The notes beneath the pieces are model-generated. The model saw only the letters and a list, made by a program, of their open reading frames with translations, did no database searches and was not told the DNA's origin. This document shows positions 22,530 through 33,324 of a stretch of 64,000 bases of DNA, one piece after another; within the stretch, counting starts at the first letter, position 1; each line of letters starts with the position of its first letter. Both the position numbers and the translations under genes were made by a program. This DNA comes from Chaunax sp. Z400 (taxonomy: Eukaryota > Chordata > Actinopteri > Lophiiformes > Chaunacidae). The stretch is from NCBI GenBank assembly GCA_037577475.1, contig CM075194.1, positions 22,988,492-23,052,491 of the forward strand, written 5' to 3'.

Positions 22530-22775
22530 GAGTACTGGGTACGATAAACTAGAGGTGAAAAGAGTGAATAGGAAAAGGACTGTACTTATAGAGCACCTCT
22601 ATGGTCTGACTGACTCAAAGCGCTCTACAAGCCAGCATTGACCCATTCACACACATTCATACAGTGGTGACAGAGGCTATATGAAAGGCGCCATCTGCTA
22701 TTCAGGAGCGCTAACCATTCACACCATCACTCAGTAACAATGGAACAGCCACTGGGAGCAAACTGGGGTTCACTA
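22530..22775 (+). repeat. Dispersed repeat, 'actcaaagcgct...acccattcacacacattc' type
   Basis: aggaaaaggactgtacttat, gactcaaagcgctctaca, acccattcacacacattcat, a degenerate ctatatgaaaggcgcc, then caggagcgctaacc form the order of a very common non-coding teleost repeat. Its usual ending (cttgctcaaggaca type) is not present immediately after. Related words (catgagcaagacacc) occur at 23360. Confidence 0.55.
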
Positions 22776-23039
22776 TAAAATAATGTATACATAGATGTTT
22801 ATTATAGGTTCAGAGGACATGCACTCACAAACATCTCACAATCAACTAGATTAAAAAAAACCCATAATGCATACTACCAAAAGTCTGAATAGTTTTTTGA
22901 AGCTTCTTAAATTAGACTGACCTGTAGAGGATGTAGAAAGGACAACACTAAAGGATTTGCACTCTCAACCATTTTAAAACAAACAGACTAAAACTAATGC
23001 CATTAAGTCGGATTTATGCTTCTGTGAAGATAAATGTTT
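22776..23039. other. Non-coding stretch
   Basis: AT-rich, nothing recognised. Confidence 0.4.
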
Positions 23040-23300
23040 AATAATTTCCACTCCGTAGTACCGACTCTACTCGATTCGACTCGACTCGCCTTTACCTTTC
23101 ATGCAAAATGATACTTCGTTGGTACTTTTATTTATTTATATATTGCTGTTGTTCTCCGCTGAAACGGTCGCTTCCTTGGCTGCTATTTTCACAAGCTTGA
23201 AAGGTCTTGTAAGCTCCTCCCCTTTCCGCTACGTAGCCAAGATGGCGATCATTGAGGGTGACTTGGGTACTCATAGTATACTGCATTTAGACAAGTGTGA
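23040..23300. repeat. Possible non-autonomous DNA-transposon fragment
   Basis: gtagtaccgactctactcg, attcgactcgactcgcc and ccgctacgtagccaagatgg resemble the end of a teleost hAT-like repeat. No inverted partner was located and no transposase is present. Confidence 0.25.
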
Positions 23301-23419
23301 ATACACTTACAACAACCATTAACTTTGCTTAATGACAGACAACAACCTGCCAAAGCGCCCATGAGCAAGACACCAAGTTCCTGCCAGAGGTAGGAGGAAA
23401 CAGAATTCCCCAGCTAGAA

Positions 23420-23760
23420 TCATAATGTGTGAGTATAATAGCTGTTATCTTTAAAATCAGTGGAGCAACAACAGTGTTCTGCCGTCAGAGGATTAGTGGA
23501 GCTGCATTATGAAGCTCCTGATTCAGTTGTGGCTGTGCAGCATTAATAACCTTGAATAATCTGCCACCCCATAAGGATAAAAGCAGCACCAAGGTGACTT
23601 GTAGTGACTATTGTCAGATGGTCCTCGCCTTTTCTTCAGCAAAGCGTGAAAGTGAAACAACACAGCGAATCCTCCAAGTCCCTCAGCGCTAAATGGAAAA
23701 TATTACGATGCACACTCTGCCTCCACATTAAACAGCACTGAGGAGAAGAGGAGAGAGAAT
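23420..23760. other. Candidate conserved non-coding element
   Basis: Repeat-free, composition-balanced stretch with many TAAT cores and no open frame of interest. Its character resembles known vertebrate non-coding conserved blocks, but this is only an impression. Confidence 0.2.
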
Positions 23761-24537
23761 TAGTTCAAAACTTTGTGGAAGCCATGTGCTTGTTATGTGG
23801 AAAGGTGTGCGAATAGATGCCTGTTATAGTCAATTATAAATCTGTGTTTAAAGCTAAGATGCAGTAAATAAGAAAATATCCTATATTTCACCAACATCAC
23901 TGCCTACATTAGAGGTCCCACAGGGGCCACCCATGCAACTAATGAATGCTTGGTACTCATTTGACTCTCATTTGCCTCTAAATGGCTACCAAATGGCTAG
24001 TGAGCTACATATTTTAGAGATTAAAAGAGAAATATAAACTGCTTCATTTCTCCACAGATCCGTCATAATTCTGACCAAATATTTGGAGCAGACTGATCGC
24101 AGACATCAGATCCTTCTAGAATATGTTCCAACATGTCTGCTGATCAGCCTCCTGTGTTTGTAGGTCAGCCTCATCTCTGCCTCTTACAATGTCCCCTGTT
24201 CCAAAAGAGCTTCCATGGGTTTGTTTATATCCTCATTTGTTTGCTTGTTTGTTTGTTTGTACGATCACTCTGCTCTGCAGCTGAGCTAACAAGGCGCCAT
24301 TTTGCCCGGTCCACCGGTATGGTCCAATTAAAGGGTGTGATCAGCCAGAACGCTTTAATGATGGCTGAGATGCGGGAGTTGACCGGCTTACAGAGAGACA
24401 GGCAGAGAGGGAGGGAGAGATGGCATGCTGTGAGCTGGTGTCTGCAGCAAACCGCTGCTGTGGCTCAGTGGCTCCACTGCAGACAGCAGGCAGGGTAAAA
24501 TTAGCACTCACTCCTTCAGTGAGGAGGACGGGAAAGA

Positions 24538-24562
24538 CTATCTATCTATCTATCTATCTATT
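24538..24562. repeat. (TCTA)n microsatellite
   Basis: About six copies of the tetranucleotide. Confidence 0.95.
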
Positions 24563-24654
24563 ACTAAATAGGACAGAAGTTCATCTTTGGCTGATGCAAA
24601 TGTTAGTTTTGCAGTTGAACTCTGAATCTTATACTAATATTCTATTTATAATAA

Positions 24655-24795
24655 AGGTGGCGGCCATTGATTTGTGCTGTGCAGGATATTCCGTGCATGC
24701 CGAGCATTGGCCAATCAGTGGTCGGTAAAGTTTCACATGACCTTTTAGTACCTGCTGGGCTCGCTTGGAACCACAACAGAGATGGTAACTACCTC
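24655..24795 (-). repeat. hAT-like MITE fragment, copy 1 (inverted)
   Basis: Its reverse complement aligns over about 130 bases with 63527-63665 at roughly 85 percent identity by eye, sharing caggtactaaaaggtcatgt and acggaatatcctgcac. The two copies are thus in opposite orientation about 39 kb apart. The tagtacc/ggtact words are typical of a common teleost non-autonomous hAT-like repeat. No transposase is present. Confidence 0.6.
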
Positions 24796-24964
24796 CGGGG
24801 ATAGTGGGGGTCGCGAGTCTCTGGCACCGTTATTTTGGGGGTCGGGAGGTGAAAATTCGTTTTTCTGTAAAATTCCCTGAAACATTTTAGGATCACATCC
24901 TAACACCTGGTCTATTCAAACATTTTATCTTAGGTTCCAAATAACTGGTCACTTGAATGGTCTC

Positions 24965-24965
24965 T

Positions 24966-25029
<64 letters not shown>
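24965..25029. repeat. Poly(C)33 followed by (AC)n
   Basis: An uninterrupted run of 33 Cs (24965-24997) joins directly to about 32 bases of AC repeat. Confidence 0.97.
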
Positions 25030-25033
<4 letters not shown>

Positions 25034-25608
25034 TGTCACTCTCCATCATACACACACTGGTAAACACACACGATGCTGAGTATGTGTGTGTATGTTAACC
25101 AACAGCATTACATCGGAACATGTTTATGAAATACCCTTAAAAACACCAGACACACACATGCTGTCTGTACCCAACTCCACATTGGTATGTGTGTACTACT
25201 TTGTATGTCTCTATACTTTGTGTGCCTGTGGCGTTTGTGTGCACTCATGCAACTGTGTGAATGCGTGTGTGTGTAGCGTCTGACCCTTGGCTCTCAGCAG
25301 AGGCCAGCGTCTGCTGTGGAGCCCTCTAATGGACACCCAGCTGGAGTCGGGCACATACAAGGGCAGCCAAGGTCAGAGCCACTGCCTCTCAGGACCCCAT
25401 CATTTGGCAGAGCTCTGCAGCCTGCAGTCTGCCCTCCCCTGTGTGTGACTGCATGAGTGTGTGTGGTTCTGTCCGTGTGTTTATGTATCACATGAATGCA
25501 TCGTGTGTGTTTCTGTGTTTCATGACGTATTTTTCTATGTTTTTGCGTTGATCTTGGGTCAAGTACCACACAGTCATCCTAAACACACACACAAATTAAA
25601 TACTGCTG

Positions 25609-25611
<3 letters not shown>
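25030..25611. other. GT/AC-rich non-coding stretch
   Basis: Many short tgtgtg and cacac patches. ORFs on both strands are cysteine/valine or histidine/threonine rich and not credible genes. Confidence 0.5.
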
Positions 25612-25694
<83 letters not shown>

Positions 25695-25710
25695 ACAGAG
25701 AGAGAGAGAG
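25612..25710. repeat. (TA)n then (GA)n microsatellite
   Basis: About 81 bases of pure TA (25612-25692) followed by a short GA run (about 25697-25710). Confidence 0.98.
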
Positions 25711-26394
25711 TGTGGGCCAAACTTGTGCGGTCCACTGTTTTGATCTCTCATGCAGGCAGCAGGACTTGAATCACAGAGCATCAAACAGAATGATAGAGAT
25801 GGACGAGGTTCTTCTTTGAGAATCCAACATGCTTCTTAGAACAGGCTTGATGCTGCTTTACTTGTGTGTTATGCACAATTGAAACCAATCTTTATGCAAG
25901 CTTTGTGTTTCAAGTTTTAAAAAAGGTAAAAAGGTTATTCTGGAAAACTTGCAACAAAAGATTTCGGAAGGGAACTTACACTTTACAGTTAATGGGATGA
26001 TTTTAAATTGTTTTGGATTAAAAACACTAAGACTTCTGCCTCCACCCCAATAGGAATTTAATTAGTGGCGCTCACAGCAAAGAAATCAACAGCGTAATGT
26101 ATTTCTAGAGACAACATGCTTGTTGCTTTGAATAATCCACACATTGCTGCAGAGCAGTTTTTATCAGACCTACTTTCTACTACAGAAACAGAGCCGAAGT
26201 CCTGACAGAAGATTCCAGGCTTCCTGTTGTCCTGCTATATTGTGCAGCACAGTCTCTTATTGAATGTTTCTTTCATATCTTGACCTATGATGCATATTTC
26301 TGAGATTCGTTACCTACTGAAGCCCTTAGAACAATTTGATCCATTTAAAAAGCAACCAATTTCTAACCTTCACCAATGTAGTTACCCTTATCTG
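25711..26394. other. Non-coding stretch, nothing recognised
   Basis: AT-rich DNA without a recognised feature. Confidence 0.4.
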
Positions 26395-26488
26395 TTTGTT
26401 TGTTCAGTTTGTTGGTTTGTCAGCAAGATTATGTAAAATATACTGAATAGATTTCCATGCAATTTGATAGGATGGGTCTTGGCACAGA
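26395..26488 (+). repeat. 'acctccaccaagg' family repeat, left part (interrupted)
   Basis: tctgtttgtttgttc, tttgtcagcaagattatgt, tagatttccatgcaattt and aggatgggtcttggcacag follow the order of the teleost repeat whose TIR-bounded copy is at 54941. The copy stops at the (tcaag)n junction at about 26489 and appears to resume at 27236. Confidence 0.55.
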
Positions 26489-27235
26489 AGTCAAGTCAAG
26501 TCAGTTTTAGCCAAATCACAACAAAAGTTATATCAAGACACTTTCCAAGACGAGCAGGTCTAGAACGTACTCTTTATTCTACAGAGACCCAAAGGAAAAA
26601 CGGCCTTTTAACAGGCAGAAACCTCGAGCAGATCCAAGACTCAAGGTGTGAAGCCCTCTGCTTTGACCGGCTGGTGTGAGAGAGATAGAGAGAGAGGAAG
26701 ATGGGGAAGATGGATAGAGAGAGAGATCGAGAGAGAGAGAGAGAGATCGAGAGAGAGAGAAAGAGAGAGATAAGGACATAGATAAGTAAAGAGAGAAAGA
26801 TGGGGAAGATAGATGGTGAGAGGGGGAGAGAGAGGGATGGGAAAGATAGATTGAGAGGGGGAGAGAGAGATGGGGAAGATAGATGGGGAGAAGGGGAGAG
26901 AGAGAGAGATGGGGAAGATAGATGGGGAGAGAGGGAGTGCGGAAGAGGGACACAGACATGTGCAACCACAATAACAATAACAGCTATTATAATAGAAAGA
27001 TGAATAAAAATGATAAGGATGTTGATGATGATGATGATGATGTCAGTGGGTGTAAACCAGGATCCCAGCAATAGATTCAATCACAGCCCTGAACTGCGGG
27101 ATGAGAAGTCAAGTTAGTACCATGAATTAATGAGACATGGATGTGTAGAGAAGAAGACGTGGGAGAAGAAGAGGGAGAGGGGGGGAGAGGGGGAGAGAGG
27201 AGGAGACAGGGGCTCAGTGCAGGTACACATAAAAC
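26489..27235 (-). mobile_element. Antisense LINE 3' UTR insertion with GA-rich tract
   Basis: The left border is tcaagtcaagtcaag, which on the minus strand is a (cttga)n LINE tail. Next come caaatcacaacaaaagtta, gcagaaacctcgagcaga and a long GA-rich tract (26683-26940). At 27120-27215 there is catgaattaatgagacatg and ggggctcagtgc, the reverse complement of the LINE 3' region at 51410-51490. The insert is therefore a 5'-truncated copy, in reverse orientation, of the same LINE group as 49116-51490. It has no ORF. The GA tract is internal to the UTR. Confidence 0.7.
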
Positions 27236-27475
27236 AGAGATCTGGATAAAGGGGTGATTCAAGGATTTTTATTTCACTTTAACATTGAGAGACAATTTTT
27301 CATCATTTTCTTTAATTTCTCAGGGAATAATGCAGAGATCTTGATAAAAAAAACAAAAACAAAAAAACATACAAACAAAAACAGGCATGTTTCGGGGGTT
27401 GGTGTACAGTATGTGTGTGCAATTTGGTGTGGATTAAATATAAATCCGTATCCACCAGATTAAAATGGCTGGTTT
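27236..27475 (+). repeat. 'acctccaccaagg' family repeat, right part
   Basis: agatctggataaaggggtga, atttcactttaacattgaga, ttctcagggaataatgcaga and gtgtgcaatttggtgtgga are successive phrases of the same family as 26395-26488 and in the same orientation. This supports one older copy split by the LINE insertion. Confidence 0.6.
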
Positions 27476-27600
27476 ATCTGTAACAAATGTTTGCATAATC
27501 CTGCTGACAAACCAAGCATTTGCACCAACCAACCAACCAACCAACCAACCAACAAACAAACAAATAGACAGACATGGGTGTCCTGTTGGACCTGGTGACC
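27476..27600 (-). repeat. Inverted piece of the same family plus (AACC)n
   Basis: The minus strand reads tttgtcagcaggattatgc, the opening part of the family, in opposite orientation to the adjoining 27236-27475. It is preceded by a (ggtt)n array that appears as aaccaacc at 27524-27552 and then (aaac)n. Confidence 0.55.
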
Positions 27601-28400
27601 GGGTGTACGTCACATTTAAATCACAGTCAGGAACAATGAAAGCACCGCACCTTGAGGACATGTCCAGTATTGTATATCTACCTCATGGTCTTCCTCAGTG
27701 CAGGTGTCATGGAAGTTTGACCATATATGTACATATGACTCCATTTAATGTCATCAATGTAAAGAATAAAAAAAAAAATCACTTTTCCTTCCACCTTATT
27801 AGCTAATAGTTAACCTCATTGAGGATATCCTTTCATCACTGAGAGTTTAAGATCACCAGAATGAAGGCAGAAGATTAACAGAGATGCATCCGGCATGAAA
27901 TCAAATCTTTTCACTGTTAGAGAAGAGAGGATAAAAAGTGTGGGATGAGAATACATGATGGACTATGATGGACTAGCACGGCTGTATCTCTATAGCTATA
28001 GCCTATGCTGCACATATACTGTATGTCCAGTAATATATACATGTTTGTTCTGCATTCCAACTGGGGTTCCCACTGTTTTGGTTATACGCTCTTCTCATTA
28101 CTGAGATGCCTATCATCAAACCTCGCTTTACCAACATGCAGCTATAACTGTTAATGTTACATCTTCTAATGCAGCCAAAACACTTCAAACATATCTCAGA
28201 ACAACACTTGAAGAAAAAGTTTGTACAATTTGTGTGAATCTGGATAAAAACTTTCCAATGTTGTCCTTTAAAACCCTCAACCATCAGTACAGGAGTATTT
28301 AATTAGTGATGTAAACGTCTTTTAAAGATCAATAGACAGGAACGTTCTGTTAACAACAAGCCTCCTGTAGAATGAAGTGCATAATGTAAACAGGTCTGCT
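27601..28400. other. Non-coding stretch, nothing recognised
   Basis: AT-rich DNA without a supported exon or family. Confidence 0.4.
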
Positions 28401-28401
28401 G

Positions 28402-28528
28402 TATGTGTGTGTGTGTGTGTGTGTGTTAGCTGATGTTCATCCATCCAGAAACATGTCCAAATATGTATACAGAAATGTATGCACAAATGTGTGTGTGTGT
28501 GTGTATGTGTGTGTGTGTGTGTGTGTGA
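28402..28528. repeat. Two (GT)n microsatellites
   Basis: GT arrays at 28402-28426 and 28490-28528, separated by about 60 bases of unique sequence. Confidence 0.95.
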
Positions 28529-28739
28529 GCGTGCGCTCAGGGGAGTGGGGTTTAACTGTATGGATCAAATGTATCATCAAGTTGTTTCTGCCTTTAAGAA
28601 GAACATAAACAGCTCACTCATCTGTCCTGAATGTGCCTGAAACACATGTGAACATCTGTGTCTGACAAATCCAACTGTCTGACTGTTATCAATGTATATG
28701 TGTATCCACATGAATGAGACGGTGCCCATGTGTGGCTGC

Positions 28740-28741
<2 letters not shown>

Positions 28742-28790
<49 letters not shown>
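28742..28790. repeat. (GT)n microsatellite
   Basis: About 48 bases of pure GT. Confidence 0.98.
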
Positions 28791-28792
<2 letters not shown>

Positions 28793-29097
28793 AAGACGAC
28801 CATCGGATTATTTCGCTCCACGTCTGTGATCTGAGGGGAGATAAGTGATGGCACTCGCCCATGGATCAAGAGCAGGAGGCCCGGGTTGGAGAACCACACA
28901 TGCTCAAAATGGCACATCAATTCATCTTGTGTGAATACAACACAAGGCCGGCTCCATTTATTCCCCCACAGAAGTCTTGTGTCTACTGAGCTGCTGATAA
29001 AATGCCTCAGCGGCAGAAATGAAACACCTATGAAGAATATGAATCAATATATTTATGGAAAATATCAAGAATAAAAAAACAAAAAAAAGTTGATAAC

Positions 29098-31818
29098 TAC
29101 AAACCCATTTCCAAAAAAGTTGGGATGTTGTGTAAAATGTAAATAGAAACAGATTGTGATGATTTGTAAAACATTGAAACCCCATGTTTAATTGTAAATA
29201 GCACAAAGACAACATATCAAATGTTGAAAATGAGAAATTTCATTGTTTGTTGAAAGTTATATGCCCATTTTGAATCTGATGCTAGCAACACGTTTCAAAA
29301 AAGTTGGGACAGTGGCAACAAAAGATTGGAAAAGTTGTGAAATGCTAAAAGAAAACACCTGGTGGAACATCTCAACATTATTGTCTACAGTATCAATATC
29401 ATTAAAAGATTATCTGAAGAAACCTCTGTACAAAGGGTCAGGGCTGAGAACCAATATTAGATGGCTGTGATCTTCAGGCCCTCAGACATCGCTGCATTAA
29501 AAACAGACAGGATTCTGTAGTGGACATCACTGTATTAAAAACAGACAGGATTCTGTAGTGGACATCACTGTATTAAAAACAGACAGGATTCTGTAGTGGA
29601 CATCACTACATTAAAAACAGACAGGATTCTGTAGTGGACATCACTGTATTAAAAACAGACAGGATTCTGTAGTGAACATCACTGCATTAAAAACAGACAG
29701 GATTCTGTAGTGGACATCACTACATTAAAAACAGACAGGATTCTGTAGTGGATATCACTGTATTAAAAACAGACAGGATTCTGTAGTGGACATCACTGTA
29801 TTAAAAACAGACCGGATTCTGAAGTGGACATCACTGTATTAAAAACAGACAGGATTCTGTAGTGGACATCACTACATTAAAAACAGACAGGATTCTGTAG
29901 TGGACATCACTGTATTAAAAACAGACAGGATTCTGTAGTGAACATCACTGCATTAAAAACAGACAGGATTCTGTAGTGGACATCACTGCATTAAAAACAG
30001 ACAGGATTCTGTAGTGGACATCACTGTATTAAAAACAGACAGGATTCTGTAGTGGACATCACTGCATTAAAAACAGACAGGATTCTGTAGGGAACATCAC
30101 TGCATTAAAAACAGACAGGATTCTGTAGTGGACATCACTGCATTAAAAACAGACAGGATTCTGTAGTGGACATCACTGTATTAAAAACAGACAGGATTCT
30201 GTAGTGGACATCACTGCATTAAAAACAGACAGGATTCTGTAGTGGACATCACTGCATTAAAAACAGACAGGATTCTGTAGTGGACATCACTGTATTAAAA
30301 ACAGACAGGATTCTGTACTGACATCACTACATTAAAAACAGACAGGATTCTCTAATGGACATCACTGCATTAAAAACAGACAGGATTCTCTAATGGACAT
30401 CACTGCATTAAAAACAGACAGGATTCTGTAGTGGACATTACTGTATTAAAAACAGACAGGATTCTGTAGTGGACATCACTGTATTAAAAACAGACAGGAT
30501 TCTTATAGTGGACATCACTTCATTAAAAACAGACAGGATTCTGTAGTGGACATCACTACATTAAAAACAGACAGGATTCTGTAGTGGACATCACTGCATT
30601 AAAAACAGACAGGATTCTGTAGTGGACATCACTACATTAAAAACAGACAGGATTCTGTAGTGGACATCACTGCATTAAAAACAGACAGGATTCTGTAGTG
30701 GACATTACTGTATTAAAAACAGACAGGATTCTGTAGTGGACATCACTGCATTAAAAACAGACAGGATTCTGTAGTGGACATTACTGTATTAAAAACAGAC
30801 AGGATTCTGTAGTGGACATCACTGCATTAAAAACAGACAGGATTCTGTAGTGGACATCACTACATTAAAAACAGACAGGATTCTGTAGTGGACATCACTG
30901 CATTAAAAACAGACAGGATTCTGTAGTGGACATCACTACATTAAAAATAGACAGGATTCTGTAGTGGATATCACTGCATTAAAAATAGACAGGATTCTGT
31001 AGTGGACATCACTGCATTAAAAATAGACAGGATTCTGTAGTGGACATCACTGCATTAAAAACAGACAGGATTCTGTAGTGGACATCACTACATTAAAAAT
31101 AGACAGGATTCTGTAGTGGACATCACTGCATTAAAAACAGACAGGATTCTATAGTGGACATCACTACATTAAAAATAGACAGGATTCTGTAGTGGATATC
31201 ACTGCATTAAAAACAGACAGGATTCTGTAGTGGACATCAATGTATGGGCACAGGAAACTTCCAAAAGTCATTGTCTGTGAACACAGTTCGTCTCTGCATC
31301 CATAAATGACAGATGAATCTCTACCATACAAAGAGGAAACCGCATATAAACCAGATCCAGAAACGCCCCACCTTCACTGGGCCTGAGCTCCTTTAAGATG
31401 GACTGAGGTGAAGTGGAAAACTGTTCTGTGGTCTGACGAGTCAACATTTGAAATTCTTTCTGGAAATCATGGACACCGCGTCCTCCGGGATACAGAGGAG
31501 AGGGACCATCTGGCTTGTTATCAGCACACAGTTCAAAAGCCAGCATCAGTGATGGTATGGGGGGGCATTAGTGCACATGGCATGGATAACCTGCACATCT
31601 GTGAAGGCACCAATGCTGAACATATATACAGGTTTTGGAGCAACATATGCTGCCAAGTAGACAATGTCTTTTACAGGGAAGGCCTTGTTTATTTCAGCAA
31701 GACAATGTCAAACCACATTCTGCACATATTACAACAGCATGGCTGTGTAGTAAAAGAGTCTGGGTGCTAAACTGACCTGCATGGAGTCCAGACTTGTTAC
31801 CCACTGAAAATGTTTGGC
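29098..31818 (+). mobile_element. Tc1-like transposon disrupted by an internal minisatellite
   Basis: The left terminus starts at caaacccatttccaaaaaag, and the words aaaaaagttgggaca recur at 29298 as is typical of this fish Tc1 subfamily. After a partly deleted N-terminal region the frame reads DLQALRHRCIKNRQDSVVDI (29470-29528), then the 38-bp array, then NVWAQE and the catalytic region: WKTVLWSDESTFEI (first Asp), QKPASVMVWGGISAHGM, FQQDNVKPHSA (second Asp, shifted frame) and SPDLLPTENVW (the Glu). All three DDE residues are readable, but only by changing frame. The copy ends at tttggca near 31818 with no right terminal repeat. It is inactive. Confidence 0.85.
29491..31238 (+). repeat. 38-bp minisatellite, 46 tandem copies, from transposase code
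   Basis: The unit contains cattaaaaacagacaggatt then ctgtagtggacatcact. I counted 46 occurrences of its gattct core, and 46 x 38 equals the 1748-bp span. The first unit reads in frame as part of the surrounding Tc1 transposase (RCIKNRQDSVVDI), and the sequence after the last unit resumes the transposase (NVWAQE), so the array is an expansion of one internal coding segment. Because 38 is not a multiple of three, successive units change frame and introduce stops. Variants sit mainly at two positions (tgcatt, tgtatt, tacatt), and aaatag replaces aaacag towards the right end. Confidence 0.95.
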
Positions 31819-31834
31819 AGGCAGAGGTAACTAC

Positions 31835-32036
31835 TGTAGCTACCTGACTCATGTAACACCTCCACAAAGTTTCATGCTCAGTTTTTGTAAATTAGGGAGA
31901 ATCCTGGCTGAACTGCAGAGGATTGCTCAGCAAAAATACAAGAAAATTCCTGGATCCGCCGTTTTATCCATGTTCATTCCTGACCCAGACTCCATTTTCC
32001 GACTAAGTTTCAGAAATCAGTCCTGTAGTTTTTGAT
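31835..32036 (-). repeat. 'acctccaccaagg' family repeat, inverted copy
   Basis: acctccacaaagtttcatgc, cctggatccgccgttt, attcctgacccagactcc, cagtcctgtagtttttgat and aatcctgc read as the reverse complement of the family seen at 26395, 54941 and 56956. It directly follows the truncated Tc1 element. Confidence 0.55.
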
Positions 32037-33203
32037 AATCCTGCACTGAAGTTTCTTTGTACAGCTGTGCAATAACAATAATGCCATTATATTATATTCT
32101 AATCTATTCTATGACAATCAAGTCAACCAGCCAAACAAATAGAGAGCACAGAGAGAGCACACACCTCCACAAACAACATCCTTATTTTGTTGAGGCAATA
32201 AAATATTTATCATGTTTAATGAAAATAAAATAGTACAATAATAATAAGATTAACATTTTTTAGATATCAGGCACACAGACAAACATGGATGTCCACCCCC
32301 TAATAAAAAGTACAGGCCTGTGTTCAGGACAGAAGTCAAGCATGACTCCAAAAGATCATGTCTTTCAGAAACATCCAATCACCATGTATATAACTGTTGT
32401 GTGAGTATTTAATGCATTATGGAAATTCATAAAACTACTGTTATAATCAGCTCACTTTCACATCTTCTGCCAATTTTCTAATGATCCTGAGGTGGTGTCT
32501 GTTGGAAATGAAGCATCTAAACAGTCCTACAGCTCTGATTCACTCTTCTCATTGCCAACTTCTCCATTGCATGGACTACACTATCCAGTCCCTGTATTCC
32601 TGTGTTTCAATGAGGACACACAATCATTCAAATCAAACCCACATCCATTCAACACTATCCATCTCCATAGAGATGCGACAATCTTCAGAGTCACAGCCCC
32701 ACGCACAGCTCAGAATAAGGACACAGACAATACATGTGCAAATAGTCATTCACTGAAGGATACAACACACACCCATGCACATGTCTTGTTATCGGGAATG
32801 GTGACATCATTTCTTGTTACCACCAGCGACTTCCAGATCTAATTCTGTACATGTGCTCCCCTGGTAGACTGAAGCTACCATCTGGATGTTTCTCTGTCAC
32901 TGTCAGCTCTCTGTTTCTTCCAGCCGGTGGGTTCTGAGATGCTCCTATGTTCGTCTGTGGGCTTCCTGCTGGAAACACTAATGCAGTGAGAGCTCATTGT
33001 ATCGGCGGCAAGCCTTGAAACAGCTCTGATCAAAGAACTGCTGGCATACAGGTGCAAGGACTCTGTGTTTGTGTGTGTGTGTGTGTCCCATTTTACCAGC
33101 TTACTTTCCTATCATGGACATATCTGTATGCTTATGGGTGGCTGTGTGATGACTGTGTGGTTAGCATGTTTGCTAGTTAGTCTATGCCTGTGGGCATCTG
33201 TGC

Positions 33204-33206
<3 letters not shown>
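32037..33206. other. Non-coding stretch, nothing recognised
   Basis: About 1.2 kb, mostly single-copy in appearance, with a short GT run at 33067-33088. No exon is supported. Confidence 0.4.
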
Positions 33207-33260
<54 letters not shown>

Positions 33261-33324
33261 CAGCTGCTCTCTCAACTAGTGTAATGTATGCATGGATCTG
33301 ACTGTGTGTGTGTGTGTGTGTGTG
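33207..33324. repeat. (GT)n microsatellites
   Basis: A GT array of about 50 bases (33207-33257) and a second of about 22 (33303-33324). Confidence 0.97.

Noticed and set aside
26574..27080. 168-codon leucine/serine-rich ORF that looks membrane-like
   Set aside because: It is the antisense of a GA-rich tract inside a LINE UTR. The apparent hydrophobic segments come from ctctct repeats.
29491..31238. CRISPR-like array of 38-bp repeats
   Set aside because: The repeats are head to tail with no spacers, drift in sequence, lie inside a eukaryotic transposon and have no cas genes.
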